In this document: piece by piece, positions 1 through 11,207 of the stretch
Numbering within the stretch: the stretch's first letter is position 1
Layout: each line of letters starts with the position of its first letter
Assembly: GCA_023055355.1 (NCBI GenBank)
Contig: JALJCS010000035.1
Span: forward strand, 3,906,001 to 3,970,000
Origin: Agelaius tricolor
Lineage: Eukaryota > Chordata > Aves > Passeriformes > Icteridae
Reading direction: 5' to 3'
Length of the DNA stretch: 64,000 nt
The notes under the pieces: generated by a model
Told to the model about the DNA's origin: nothing
Databases searched by the model: none
The model's input: only the letters and a program-made list of their open reading frames with translations
Program-made: the position numbers and the translations under genes

Positions 1-569
1 TCTGTCAAGTGCTCTGGGTGAATCGCTTGTTTTTGTTTGACTAACACGTTCTGGGGGAGGGGGCCGGCGCTGCCTTGGAAGAGCCGCTCTGTTTGCTTTG
101 GTGATAGCAGTGATATTTGGGAGAGACAGATGGAAGGCACTTTTTATTTTCTGCAGACACTTTATGATCCAAGCTGCTCATATTGTATAAGAGAGGCCAG
201 ATGCCTTGTTAATTCATAGACATGTTTACAGCATGGAGCTTCTAATAGGTGAATATGAATACTAAATAGTGATTAGTGCTTGTCTGACAGACGTCTCCCT
301 CCTGACTGAAATTGGATCTAAGTTTGACCTTTGGTGAGGGAGGAAGGTATTCTGGTACATTACAAGCCTTTTTTTTTAATATAAATATCTTTTCTCTGCA
401 TGTAGAAAGACAAATCCTTCACAGACAAATCCTTTTTCTTCCCACTGAAGGATGTATTTGCCCTAAAGACACGCCAGCCTGCCAAGCTGGGCCGTGCCCT
501 CTGTCCCTGTGTCACTGTGGAAATGGAGGGGGAGCCTCTGTTTGAGTATTAAGAAATTGTTAAGTGGGG
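1..569. other. Intergenic DNA, no gene seen
   Basis: Unique-looking, moderately AT-rich DNA upstream of the first LTR. Short open frames exist on both strands, but none has a recognisable domain, splice context or coding composition. I see no RNA gene or promoter here. Confidence 0.5.
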
Positions 570-1017
570 TGATGCCTTGTGATGGCTGAGTTAGAGCTGA
601 GGCTGGACAGAGTTAAAGAATAAAGCAGGGATTTATGAAAAGGCCTCCATGGATCCACCTTGATCACAAGAGCCCAGCGAGGGCTGCACCCAAGATGAAC
701 CAAAATGGTCCCAAAATGCACAACTGGTCAGGGGACCTCTCACTTTTTAAGTTCTGTTGCATTTGCATATTGGAATTAATTGTCCAATTCCAGCTTAGCC
801 CATCCAGTCCCATCCTTGTTTTTCTCTCTTCAGCCCACGGTGTTTGTGCTCTTGGGCTGAGATTGGATCATTTGTCCTTGGTGCCCAGCTGGAGCAGGAA
901 TTGTTTTGTCTCCCTGCTCTGTGCACAGAGCTCACCATCCCCTCATATGAAGCTCAGACCCACACACTAAAGCAGCACAGAATGTGAAAAACATAAAAGC
1001 CAAAACCTGAGGCATCA
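570..1017 (-). mobile_element. ERV-type solo LTR, ERV1-like (family 3, copy 1)
   Basis: The element is bounded by a terminal inverted repeat, TGATGCC at the left and GGCATCA at the right, which gives the canonical TG...CA ends of an LTR. The flanking tetranucleotides are gggg (566-569) and ggga (1018-1021). This fits a 4-bp target duplication with one later change, as expected for class I (ERV1-like) elements. A second copy, split by another insertion, lies at 48,194-49,027. Orientation is inferred as minus from that copy, whose minus strand carries AATAAA shortly before the end. No internal retroviral genes flank it, so it is a solo LTR. The family name is not known to me. Confidence 0.75.
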
Positions 1018-4000
1018 GGGAGGCATCAGCCCAGTGGTGCTTTCGTGCCATTGGGTGGCATTTTGGCTTTGTGAGAGGGACTGAGGAGCACCATGGCTTT
1101 CCCCCTGCAGCATCAGGCTTTTCTGGGATGCTCCTGGTTGGACAAAAGCTGCTGCAGCCCATTGATGTCTGTGCAGGAGGAGAGGCTGGAGCAGCAAAGC
1201 AAACACCCAGCATGGAAGGGTTATAGACAGGAGAAGGGAAGGGCAATGGGGAGACAGAATAATTAGCCAAGAGACTCAGTTTAAGAACAACCCCAGCACT
1301 GCTGGTGGAAGGGGCCACTAGCTCTTTCAGAGGATGGACCAGGGTGACAGAACCTTGTTCACCCCATCCCTGAGGCTTCACAGAACCTCCCTACAGGACC
1401 CAGAGCTTCATGCACATGGAAAACTCTTTGGGGAGCAGCATGCAATGCATGTTAAATTGTCCTTGAAGTGATATAACCCCAAAAAACAAGAGGGGGGCCA
1501 GCACCCCAGATAGGAGCACTGCTCAGGAGCGTGGCTGGGTGCTCAAAGGCAGGGGAAGGTGGTTTGTGGAAGAGAAAGCAAGGAAAGAAAAAACAGATCT
1601 CAAAAGTAGGTATTACTTTGGTAAACTGCTCTTTAAAAACAAGCTAGCACAGACTTCTCCTCTTTCCTTATGGAATCACCCCCTTTTGGGGAATTGCAGG
1701 GTGTCTTTGGGAGGACTGCAAAGCTGAGGGAGAGCTGCAAGGGGTGGCTGGCTGTCAGCAAGGTCCCACACTCTGGGGCTGTGCCACTTCCCCCTGGGGA
1801 CTGCTTCAGTGGCACTGAACCCAGGGGACCTGGGCTACACAGCCCCAGGAGTGCCCCAGGTGACCTGTCCAGGGCTCCCCAGGAGCAGCCCCTTGTCCCC
1901 ACTGTTATGGGCACCAGGGAGAGTTTTGTGATGCTCAGAAGCCCTGGTGGGGCTTTGGGAGGAAGTGAGGATGCTGAGGGAAAGCTGAGTGTGCAACTTC
2001 CAGGCCTTATGGCTGTGCTAAGCAGCCATGGTGAGGGACACTCCTGTGACACTCCTGTGACACTCCTGTGTCACCAGCTGGGCACGTCCAGCTCTAGAGA
2101 TGGTCCTGAGCCAGCAGGAGAGCAGAGGGAGCCTGGAGAGCAGCAGGGTGGGGAGTGAGGGAAGAGGCATCAGGCCCTGTGTCCCCAGCTGGGCTTCCCA
2201 CCCCCAGCCTGGCTCCCTACAGGGACAAGGCAGCAGCATCTTTGATGTCCCTGCATCAGCAGAGCACCCTTTAATTGGGTTCCAAGGCATTTTTAAGGCT
2301 ACTTTGGGACAGAGGGATAATCCATGTATGGGTTATGACCCAGGAGCCACCCCACCAACCTGAGTGGGGCTGCATGCAGGATAAGGGGGGCTGAGCTCAG
2401 CCCCTCACACCCACCACCCACAGTGTTCCAGCTCCTCCCAGCATACAGCAGCTCCCAGCTGAGGCTGCTCGTTGTTTCCCATGGTTTCCCAAGCTCTGGT
2501 GGTGGCAGGCATGGGCTCCCACCAGCTCTATGGGGCAGAGAAGGACCTGGCTCATGCCCCAGCCCCACTGACTCAGAGCACATCAAGGCAGAGCTGCTGC
2601 TTCCTCTGGAGCTGCAGCCCCAGCCTGCTGCCTGTGATCACGGCTGGGTGCAGTGCCTCAACTCCCTTTCATCCCTTTCCTTTTCACTTCACCCTTAAAA
2701 TTAGATATTAAGTTTATTCCCCAATTAGACCAGGAAAGGATAAAGTGTTTGGTTTGGGGGATTTTTAGTTTTATTTTTTCTTTTAAAGGCTCGCTCTTGC
2801 TGTGAATTTATTGGGTATTGCTGACAGCAGAGGAAATCCTGTGGTTTTTGCTTTCCCTGCTTGTTGTTCAGATGTGAAGGTACAGAGGATGCCTCAACCC
2901 TTGAGTGAGCTCAGCTCTCACACGAGGCAGAGAGAGCACAAGCGACTGAGCAAAATCAGTCCCTGACTCCTGTTTCTGATCTCAGCCTCCCCTCTGCTTG
3001 GACTGGGAGCTGAAGCAGGAATGTGGTTTTGGCAAACAACCTTAGAAAGCAAATTGCTTGCTCTGTGGACTGAAAATCACACTCTTTCTCCTCTAACCAG
3101 CTCCTCTCTGCAGGGAGACAAGCTGATAAATGAACAAGGAAAGACACCTGGCCTCAAGAGCTTAGCAAAGCAAGAAAGTGGTGGGTCATGGAGGCCGTTC
3201 CTGCAGGTTGGTGAGGCTGATGCTCCTGCCCTGCTCTCACCCCAGAACCAGCCTCTGTCTCTGGAGGGGAGGAGGAGAGGGATTTACCACATAAAGCACC
3301 ATTAAGGGCTTTGCTTTAGGTACCAGCTGAGTGCACTTTGGTGGCCATAAGCCAAATGATGTGCATCTATTAAGTGTGCATGTATGGAACATAGACAAGC
3401 TTGTTGCAGGTTCTCTCAAGGCAGGCTCTGCCTCCTCCCAAGGGAGGGAACAAACCCAAACCTCTCACACTGTGCCTTCCCCACAGCAGGCCCCTGGGAT
3501 GCTGCCAGCTCAGGAAGGTGATGCTGCCTGCTCCCATCCCAGAGCTGCTTTGGGTCCAGCCCAAATCCCTTCCCAAAATTATGGTTTGGTAATTCCAGCA
3601 CCCTCCTCGTGTGCCCTGGGCTAGACGGGACAAAGGGGGCTCTGCCTCCAGTGCAGAGGTGGCAGAGGGGTTGCAGGTCTCCCAGTGATGCCCTGCATGT
3701 ATTTAAAGGCAGGAGAAACATCCTTTCCTTCCCAAAGCTCCTCCATTCTCTGCCTGTGACATTTCCAGGGGGGCCCTGGCTGCCACGCAGGGCCCTGGCT
3801 CTGAGCTCTGCCAGAAAAAATGATGGTGTTTGGAGCTGGGGTTTTGGCTCAGACCCATCTTGAGCAATATTGTTCCTCTTGTTTTCGAAACCATAATGCA
3901 CTGCACTTGGTGGTGATGTCAGGTACTTGTGGCTTGTAATTACTGTGTAACCCAGCAGCCTGGAGAGGGATGTCTCAGGAGGGGCAGCCTGAGGGGAAGG

Positions 4001-4814
4001 AAACTTAGTCCTTTATGAAATGCAGATGTTTTTAAAGGGCTATAATTAACTGGATTGGATGCAGAGTATTGCAAATATAAAAGTTTAACAGGCTTTTGAT
4101 TTTAAATATTTGCTGTGTCCTTCCAGGGGTCACTCAGCTGTGTAGTGCACGATTTCAGTCCTGTCCGTGCTGCCCTCAGAGTCACCCTTGTGCTTCAGGC
4201 TCAGATCTGCCCCTGATGCTTTTTCTTCTCCACCCAAAATCTGAGGAGAACCTAAACTCTGTGCAGGGCTGTGTCCCTCAGCTCCATCCCTCAGCATGGC
4301 ACAGGCTGGAAACTGGAGAGTGAGGCAGGATGGGCAGCATGGAAAAGACAAACAAAACAAAACCCCCCAGCGCTTGCAGCTGAATAGGAGTGAGCTCTCC
4401 AACCCCAAGTTATGAATTTTGTCAATGAAATTAGCCAACAATGTTTGGGAAAGAATAAAAATAAAGCAGTGAGGGCTCAAAGGGAAACTAGCCGAGGCCT
4501 GGGAGTGAATGGGGGCTTTGTTCGGGCTCTGTCCCTTCAATAGGCAGCCTGAAAGCCGGTGAGTCACGGCGAGGCTGCGGGGCCTCCGGAACGGCCAGGG
4601 GGAAAAACCAACCCGCTCTGCTCCCATCCCACAGCTGACCAGCAACAGAATAAAGTTAATTTACTGTTAAAGTTAATTTGCTGGGTGAGAGAAGGGAAAC
4701 GAGAAGCATGTTATAATAAACTCGGCAGCAGAGAGGCTGCAGGAAGAGTTTCTGAGTGAGGGCTGTGCCCGTGCCTGGATAACGGGGCTGTTGTGGCTTT
4801 GGGTCTCTTCAGGG
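1018..4814. other. Intergenic DNA, no gene seen
   Basis: Mixed GC-rich and AT-rich non-coding sequence. The long overlapping open frames at 1.6-2.4 kb and 3.4-3.9 kb run on both strands of the same GC-rich DNA, which is typical of chance ORFs. An 11-bp unit GACACTCCTGT is repeated three times at 2037-2069. I see no splice-bordered coding exon. Confidence 0.45.
2037..2069. repeat. Short tandem repeat, 11 bp x 3
   Basis: GACACTCCTGT occurs three times head to tail without a mismatch. Confidence 0.9.
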
Positions 4815-5237
4815 TGTGAGAGATGCTGCTCACTTCCAAAAATTTAGAAAGGTTTATTAAACCTTATCAAAAATACAACAGAAGACTGAATAGAGAAAAT
4901 ATTACGGCATCGGGAGCAAAGGATTTTTCCCACCATGTGCTCACCCACACAATGGGGATTTCACCTTTTAACCCTTTAGCCCCTCCCAAAGTTCTGTCCA
5001 TCAACTCCTTCTTCACTGTCCAGTGGTGGAGTTTTACTTTTTTACATCTTGATTGGAGGTCAGGTGGTGCCATAGTGACAAGCCGACCCTCCCACATGTC
5101 CCAAACCCGGGCACCCCCTGATAACAATGCAAGGGGGTAAAATATAACTATAAATCTATAAAACTTCTCTTAACATATATCCATGATATTTGCCTTTTAA
5201 TTGTGAGAGTCAACCATCCCATTACTCATCTATCACA
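4815..5237 (-). mobile_element. ERV-type solo LTR, ERV1-like
   Basis: The segment starts TGTGAGAG and ends CTATCACA, so the termini form a TGTGA/TCACA inverted repeat. It is flanked on both sides by aggg (4811-4814 and 5238-5241), a perfect 4-bp target duplication. Read on the minus strand it has an AATAAA signal about 45 bp before the end and a CCAAT-type stretch in the U3 part. Together these identify a 423-bp solo LTR of an ERV1-like element in minus orientation. No gag, pol or env remnant is adjacent. Confidence 0.75.
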
Positions 5238-5348
5238 AGGGCACAGCCAGGGATCCCAGTAACACTCTCTGCACGGAGAAACCATCTTCACCCAGGAACA
5301 CCCTGGAGGAGCAGAGGAGTGATGCCAGGGAAGGGATGGGCATGAGCG

Positions 5349-5413
5349 CCCCCAAACCTGGCACTGGGGACAGCCCCAAACCTGGCACTGGGGACATCCC
5401 CAAACCTGGCACC
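5349..5413. repeat. Minisatellite, about 24 bp x 2.7
   Basis: A unit containing CCAAACCTGGCACTGGGGAC is repeated nearly perfectly, with the third copy cut short. It directly precedes a second, unrelated 40-bp array. Confidence 0.9.
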
Positions 5414-5419
5414 TGAGCC

Positions 5420-5547
5420 CCAGATCCATGTCAGCTGTGAGCCTGGTGTGTGTTTGCCCCAGATCCATGTCAGCTGTGAGCCTGGTGTGTGTTTGCCCCA
5501 GATCCATGTCAGCCCCAGCTGGCTGTGAGCCTGGTGTGTGTTTTGGG
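5420..5547. repeat. Minisatellite, 40 bp x 3
   Basis: Units at 5420-5459 and 5460-5499 are near identical. A third at 5500-5547 carries a small insertion. Each unit contains AGATCCATGTCAG and GAGCCTGGTGTGTGTTT. The open frames through it are repeat translation on both strands. Confidence 0.9.
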
Positions 5548-6369
5548 GGCTGCAGCTCAGGCAGGGGCAGGCAGCATCTCGGCCACAGCAGCTGTGGTTT
5601 GCCCACGGGGTGGGTGGGCTCTGTGGGGCTGCACAAAGGGGCTCATTCCCAGGCTGTGATCTCATCCCCATCCCTGGCCACGCACTCCAGCCTTTGGAGA
5701 GCCAGGATATGCTCCCTGCACAGACCTGGGGAGGTGAGGATAGCACGAGGAGGGGGGAACAGGGACCATTTTGTGCCAAACCACTCCTGTGTGTAACATG
5801 GGGTTCTGCCCTGTGCATGGTTTGGTGGGAGTAGCTGCTCTTTCCAAACAAAGGGCTCCTTTCTTCCCAGCAAGCAGAGGTAGCTGGTGTGAGCTGAATA
5901 CAACCTGCCTCCAGCCTTTGTTCTGTGCTACCTCACCCATCCCAGCACTTGGTGCTCGGCATTGGACAAATATACAGCAGGAAAGAGATGGTCCAGCCCC
6001 CACAGGACTCGGAGGAGCTGCCTGGCTTTGTCCCACCACTTCATCCATCCATGGCCTTTCCCAGAGCCAGAGATGTCCCAGCTGAGGGTAGTGGCTGTGC
6101 AGGGTGAAGGACTCTGCTCCTGGCACTGGCTTGGTGTGCCAGCAGCTGTGCAAGCACCTGCCCCAAGCTCCTGCCCCCTGCCCCATCCTGGCCCTGGGCA
6201 CGCTGCCACACTGCTGTGCTTTCAGACAGGCACAGCTTGTCCTGGGAGGCAGCTCTGAGATGGGGAATTAGGGCATGGCTGGGGCTGGAGGCTGGGGCTG
6301 CAGCAGGGGGAGCACAGCAGCAGCACTGCTCAATCCTTAGAGGTGGAAAGTTGGTGCCAGGAGCCAGTG
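5548..6369. other. Intergenic DNA, no gene seen
   Basis: GC-rich non-coding sequence with several overlapping open frames on both strands but no recognisable protein or splice-bordered exon. Confidence 0.45.
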
Positions 6370-6603
6370 CCATGGGCTGGTGTGGATGTCCAGGCTGTGA
6401 CCTGGTGCCATGGACTGGTGTGGATGTCCAGGCTGTGACCCTGTGCCATGGATGACCAGGCTGTGACCCTGTGCCATGGATGTCCAGGCTGTGATCTGGT
6501 GCCATGGGCTGGTGTGGATGTCCAGGCTGTGACCCTGTGCCATGGATGTCCAGGCTGTGACCCAGTGCCATGGATGTCCAGGCTGTGATCTGGTGCCACA
6601 GCC
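6370..6603. repeat. Minisatellite with 28- and 38-bp units, seven copies
   Basis: The core GATGTCCAGGCTGTGA (GATGACC in one unit) occurs seven times, with spacings of 38, 27, 29, 38, 28 and 28 bp. The longer units carry an extra GGCTGGTGT block (GACTGGTGT in one), giving a higher-order pattern. The minus-strand reading frames through it are repetitive (SLDIHGTGSQPG-like) and are not genes. Confidence 0.92.
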
Positions 6604-7964
6604 CATCCAGCTTTGACAGGGCTCTCCTGTGCTCCAAAGTGCAGCTGTCCATATCAGCTCCCTCACCATGCCAGCCAGTATCTAATGAATCAGAGAGGCA
6701 CCAAGATAGTTTCTGGCTGACACATCACTTGGGAGGAAATTTTAATGGTTTGTTACAGTGTTTTAAAATCTGGGTTAAACCCAGAAATGGCTCAGCAGAG
6801 GTAAATGTCAAACAGCAGCAAAACGGTGCCATCTCCCCTTCCCAGCTGCACAAGGCCATGTTGTGACCAATCCTCCTTTCTGCTCACATCACCTTTCTGG
6901 ATTTATCATTTTAATGTTCTCTGGGCCACCAAGCCCCACAGCTGTAAATTAATTTTTAAAGTAATACAGGTTTTAAAACTTCCATCTGCTTTAATGAGCT
7001 TGGGGGAATCCTGTTGTATTAAAAAACATGCATGCAATTATTTTTCCATCTTGGGTTTCACCAGCTCCCAGCACCACTCGGTGATGACATCTTCCTCCCC
7101 TCTCCAAAGTGTTTTCTTGTGATAATGTGGCATTGTATCCTGATGGCGTCTGTGTGTTTTGCTGCACGTGGGCAAGGCTAGAGAGGACTTCTCTGAGGAC
7201 ACAGCAGTATCATTAGCAGGTCCCTCGGTGGCTTCCCAGTCACCTTTCCATTAATCCAGTTCTGCATCACAGAATTACACAGCAGCTAATGAACAGCTCC
7301 AGCGCCGGGAGCCTGGAGGTACCGCATTAACCGGACGTCTCTTTGAACTCTCTGATTTCTGGTGGGAAAACTTCATGGAAAAGTGAGATTGTGTTTGTTT
7401 TCACAGCCTTCTGCATCTGTTTTTAAATATTTGCTCACAGTAGTTCTGGGCTTTTTTTCTCTCTTTTTTTTTTTATTAGCAATTAGCCTAATAAGGCACC
7501 TTTTCATTGCTTTGCATGTAGATTAACCACTTCAGAGAGTACAAAATAAACATTTTGCAATGCATGCGTGTATCTTCTAGAAAAGATGAGCAACGTGCTT
7601 CCACTGAGACAAAGTCCTCTTAACATCAGGGTTTTGCTCTAATCACTAGTGCCTGAGATTTTTTGTTTGTTTGTTCCCCTTTATTTCCCCTAAGACAATT
7701 CCTTACAGCATTTGTTAACCTGAATTTTAAACACAATTAAATCTTATTTAGCCAGTGCACTTAAAATTATATTCTTTGTAAGTAACAAATACATAGCCTG
7801 AGATTGTGCAATTTCCTTCTGGTATCTGAGCATCTCGATCAGCCTGGCTGAGGAACCAGGAGCACAGCCAGGGAGTTGCTGTGCACTTTGTGGAGACCCT
7901 CCTCTAGTTCTTCTCCCCCACATTTGTAGGATCTAAACCTTTACCTGGCTTCTCTGTAGATGTG
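6604..7964. other. Intergenic DNA, no gene seen; AT-rich, repeat-free
   Basis: Mostly unique, AT-leaning sequence without recognised transposons. Its repeat-free, motif-rich character at 7.1-7.8 kb (multiple ATTA and TAAT cores) is compatible with conserved non-coding DNA, but that cannot be tested from one sequence. Confidence 0.35.
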
Positions 7965-8622
7965 CCTGCAAGGATGTGTCCCCAAGGATGTGTCCCCAGG
8001 ATGTACCCCCAGGACCTACTCCCAGAATGTTCCCCTGAGGATGCACCCCCAGGATATGCCCCCAAGGATATCCCCCCATGATGTCCCCCCAGGGTGTTCC
8101 CCTAAGGATGTCCCCCATGAGGTCCCCCCCTGATGTCCCCCCAGGGTGTTCCCCTGGATGTCCCTCTGGATGTCCCCCCATGATATCTTCCCAGGCTGTC
8201 CCCCATGATGTCCCCCCATGAAATCCCCCTAGGATGTCCCCCGTGATGTCCCCCCGATGTCCCCCGGGCTTTCCCCCTGATATCCCCAGGCTGTCCCCCC
8301 ATTAAATCCCCCCGATGTCCCCATGATGTCCCCCGGCTGTCCCCCAGGCTGTTCCCCATGATATCTCCCCGATGTCCCCTGGGCTGTCCCCCCCCAATGT
8401 CCCCCAGGCTGTCCCCCATGATATCTCCCTGATGTCCCCCGGGCTGTCCCCCCGATGTCCCCAGGCTGTCCCCCCGATGTCCCCCAGCTGTCCCCCAGGC
8501 TGTCCCCCATGATATCTCCCCAATGTCCCCCAGGCTGTTCCCCATGATGTCCCCCTGATGTCCCCCGGGCTGTCCCCCCGATGTCCCCAGGCTGTCCCCC
8601 GGGCTGTGCTGGCTCCCCCGGG
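7965..8622. repeat. C-rich/G-rich minisatellite, about 650 bp
   Basis: Irregular tandem units of about 15-24 bp are built on GATGTCCCCC and CAGGCTGTCCCCC. The + strand is extremely C-rich and G-poor, so the minus strand carries dense G-runs with G-quadruplex potential. All minus-strand open frames here read as GGT/GDI/GQP repeats and are low-complexity artefacts. Confidence 0.93.
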
Positions 8623-9231
8623 CCGGCCGGGCACGCCCCATCTCTAAGAAGATCAGCGCTGGGCGCGTTCCCCGAGCAGCAGCGGGAACAATGAGCCTCT
8701 GTCCCACCGCCGCCTCAGTGCGAACAAGAACCAGGCCGACAAACAGAGAGCAAAAACAGGAGGAGGGGAGGAGAAAAATCTTCATTTCTGAGCGAAGCTG
8801 TGCGAGGGTGCCCCTCCTGCCTGGGCGAAGCTGAGCCGCCCAGTGCCCAGCCACAGCATTACCTGCCAGCTGTGCCCAGGGACAGTGTGGGGTTTTCCAT
8901 CGGCCACCCCCCTCCAGGGACCCTTCGCTCCTCGGTGCCCACATGGCCCCTTTCCAGAGGGGTGACAAATTCCACATCATTGCAAAGGAATTTCCTTTCA
9001 CTTCCCGAGGCACTGGACCAGGCTGGGTGCAGCAGGGTGGCCCCTTCTCTATTGGCATCTCCCGAGGGGAGTTTGTTGTGCTGCCCAGGGGGCAGGGAAT
9101 GCCTTCTCCTCCTCCTCCTCTTCCTCCTCCTCCTCCTCCTGCCATCACCAAAGGGGTCAGTGCTCCAAACACGAGGATAAACAAGCACTGAAATGGAGAT
9201 GGGTATGTGGGCACCACACTGTCCTAAATCA
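8623..9231. other. Intergenic DNA with a polypyrimidine tract
   Basis: GC-rich sequence without an identifiable exon. A CTC/CTT tract at 9103-9140 is almost purely pyrimidine. Confidence 0.5.
9103..9140. repeat. (CTC)n polypyrimidine tract
   Basis: About 38 bp of CTC triplets with two TTC interruptions, giving a homopurine-homopyrimidine stretch. Confidence 0.9.
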
Positions 9232-9300
9232 TGGAGTCACAGAAAGGTTTGGGTTGGAAGGGACTTTAGAGGTCGTCTGGTTCAATCCCCCACCATGGGG
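9232..9300 (-). mobile_element. CR1 LINE 3'-end fragment
   Basis: The + strand reads ggagtcacagaaaggtttgg followed by gttggaagggac. This is the reverse complement of the characteristic avian CR1 3' terminus, which ends in ATTCTRTGATTCT-like octamers. Only the last 70 bp or so is recognisable, typical of 5'-truncated CR1 insertions. Confidence 0.75.
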
Positions 9301-10520
9301 GGGTTGGAAGTGCTTTTGCTGTTGTTCCAGGATTTTGCCGAAATGACAGCTGCAGGTTCTTGGGGAATTTGATCTTCCTGCCACTCTCAGGGCCTGGACA
9401 AGCCCAAGGTTTCCTGCTGAGCTGCTGGCCCTGCTCCAGGCTGGCTCCCCTGAGCACTCCTCACCCTGCAGGAATGTGGCCCCAGCAGAGCCCAGGGCTG
9501 TCAGCGGGACAGCCATGACCTTGGACCAGCCAGGCTGTGCTGGCCCCAAAGCATTAACAGAAAATCCACTCAGGATTTTCTTTGGAAAGGTTTTTTTGGA
9601 AAGAATCTCTCAGGAGAAGGTCCCTCCAATGAAGCAGGAATCGTGCTCTTCCCTGCTGCTTTTTTGCCTAAATCTTTCCCATGGGCCAAGCAATTAGTTG
9701 GTGTGACTCAGTGGCTTTGATGGAGCACTGCTGATTTACACCAGTTGATGAGCTGCTCTGATTTTCTTATAGAAAATCACAGTTAGGCTGTTACACTTAA
9801 CCTGTACTAAACTGTGCATGAATGATTTATTGTGAACTTCTCATGCAAATGACATTAATAGACTCTGTCATACATAGGAGAAGATGCTAGAAGATTACTA
9901 AAAGCTGCTGCACTTAAAAATGTTTCAGAAGAAAATAATGTCTTATATTGTATTACCTGAGAAATCCATCTGATCTCCCCTTGAAACATGAACATGAGAG
10001 AACAGTGTGAAGGTTGTGCTGTTCGTGTGTAGTACCTTGAGGCTGTAACAGAAAAGCTACAAGAAGTATTTTAAAGGAATATCTACTGATACCCAGAGCT
10101 GCATTACAAGCAGGGCGAGAGCTGTTTTCCTCACACACATCCTTCACCCCGCCTCGTGATCCAGGAGTGTTTGATGACTTCAGGATCACACCGCAGAGAA
10201 GAAACAAACCAAAAGCAGTCCTGTCTAATTAACTGAACATATTTACATGTGTAAAACTCTCCTGTAGTCCTCGTAATGACTAATGCATAATTATGCACAG
10301 ACAAATCCCCACAGTAAACACAAATATTTTTGTTTGTGATTATTTATCTCAGGAGAGCTTGGCAATTTGTCAGGGCTTTGCTGAGCTTCTCAGCTGAGCC
10401 CAGTGAGGTGTGGGCAGAGGGTGACTGCTGTGGTCACCCCGGGAGCCCTTTCAGCCATGCAGCAATAGAGAAGGGCAGCTTTGGGCTCCCAAAATGCCTC
10501 TGCATTGAGAAATGTAGATT
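9301..10520. other. Intergenic DNA, no gene seen
   Basis: Unique non-coding sequence. A 14-bp perfect palindrome, TGCATAATTATGCA, lies at 10284-10297 in a stretch rich in ATTA and octamer-like motifs. Confidence 0.4.
10284..10297. promoter_or_regulatory. Perfect palindrome, possible homeodomain/POU dimer site
   Basis: TGCATAATTATGCA equals its own reverse complement. It combines two ATGCA half-sites with a central TAATTA, matching the shape of paired homeodomain or POU dimer sites. The binding role is only inferred. Confidence 0.25.
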
Positions 10521-10664
10521 TGTGGAATCACAGAACTGTTTAGGTTGGAAAGAACCTTTAAGATCAAGTCCAAGCATTAACCCAGCCTTGCCAAAACCAC
10601 CACTAGACCATGTCCCTCGGCACCACAGCTACATATCTTTTAAATACTTCCAGGGATGGTTTGG
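10521..10664 (-). mobile_element. CR1 LINE 3'-end fragment
   Basis: This is a well preserved avian CR1 3' region in reverse complement. It runs from ggaatcacagaactgtttag, through a stretch equivalent to 'accatgtccctcrgcaccac', to tccagggatgg. CR1 fragments of this form are diagnostic of bird and reptile genomes. Confidence 0.9.
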
Positions 10665-11201
10665 ATTAAAACAAAGTATTTTGCAAGTTTATTCCAATTC
10701 CATGGAAATCCTGTGATTTCTCCCAATTTTAGGCAACATCCTCAATCTTTTCATTTCACAGCTCTCTCTCTTTTGTGCTGTCTCCCTCAGACTGCTGGGA
10801 TGGAACAGGCTCATGTGTGCTCACCTTGTCTGGATGTTACCAGGTGATGTTTGCCCACAGAGAAAAGCCATGTCCCAGTGGCTTCTTCCTCTGTCCATGT
10901 TCAGTTATCTGAGCTGCAGCAGCCAAGTGGGTTTTGTACTTTGTACTTTGACTTCAGCTTTTGCTGTCCTGGCTCACGCCAGGGCATTTCTGCAGGGACA
11001 GATAAACCTCCCCTACCCAGCCCCTGACCAGGGCCAGTTTGACATCAGCCCTGATGCCCCTGTTTCAGTGGGGCTTCTGCACCAGAAAATCCATCCTGTT
11101 TTGATCCTATACAGCATATTGTGGTGCTCTGCAAGGCTGTGGGGAGGGAAGGAGAGCATGGGGCACCATGGCCAAGCCAGCACTGCAGCAGGTACAGGCA
11201 G
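10665..11201. other. Intergenic DNA, no gene seen
   Basis: GC-rich sequence. The 185-codon open frame starting at 10813 runs straight into the LTR at 11208 and shows no protein family, so it is not called as a gene. Confidence 0.5.
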
Positions 11202-11207
11202 CTGTGG

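Noticed and set aside
6041..6669. Minus-strand frames rich in SLDIHGTGSQPG repeats
   Set aside because: They are the translation of the 6,370-6,603 minisatellite.
8102..9217. 371-codon open frame on the minus strand
   Set aside because: About half of it is translation of the 7,965-8,622 minisatellite (GDS/GTS/GGQP repeats). The rest overlaps open frames on the other strand and has no recognisable domain or splice context.
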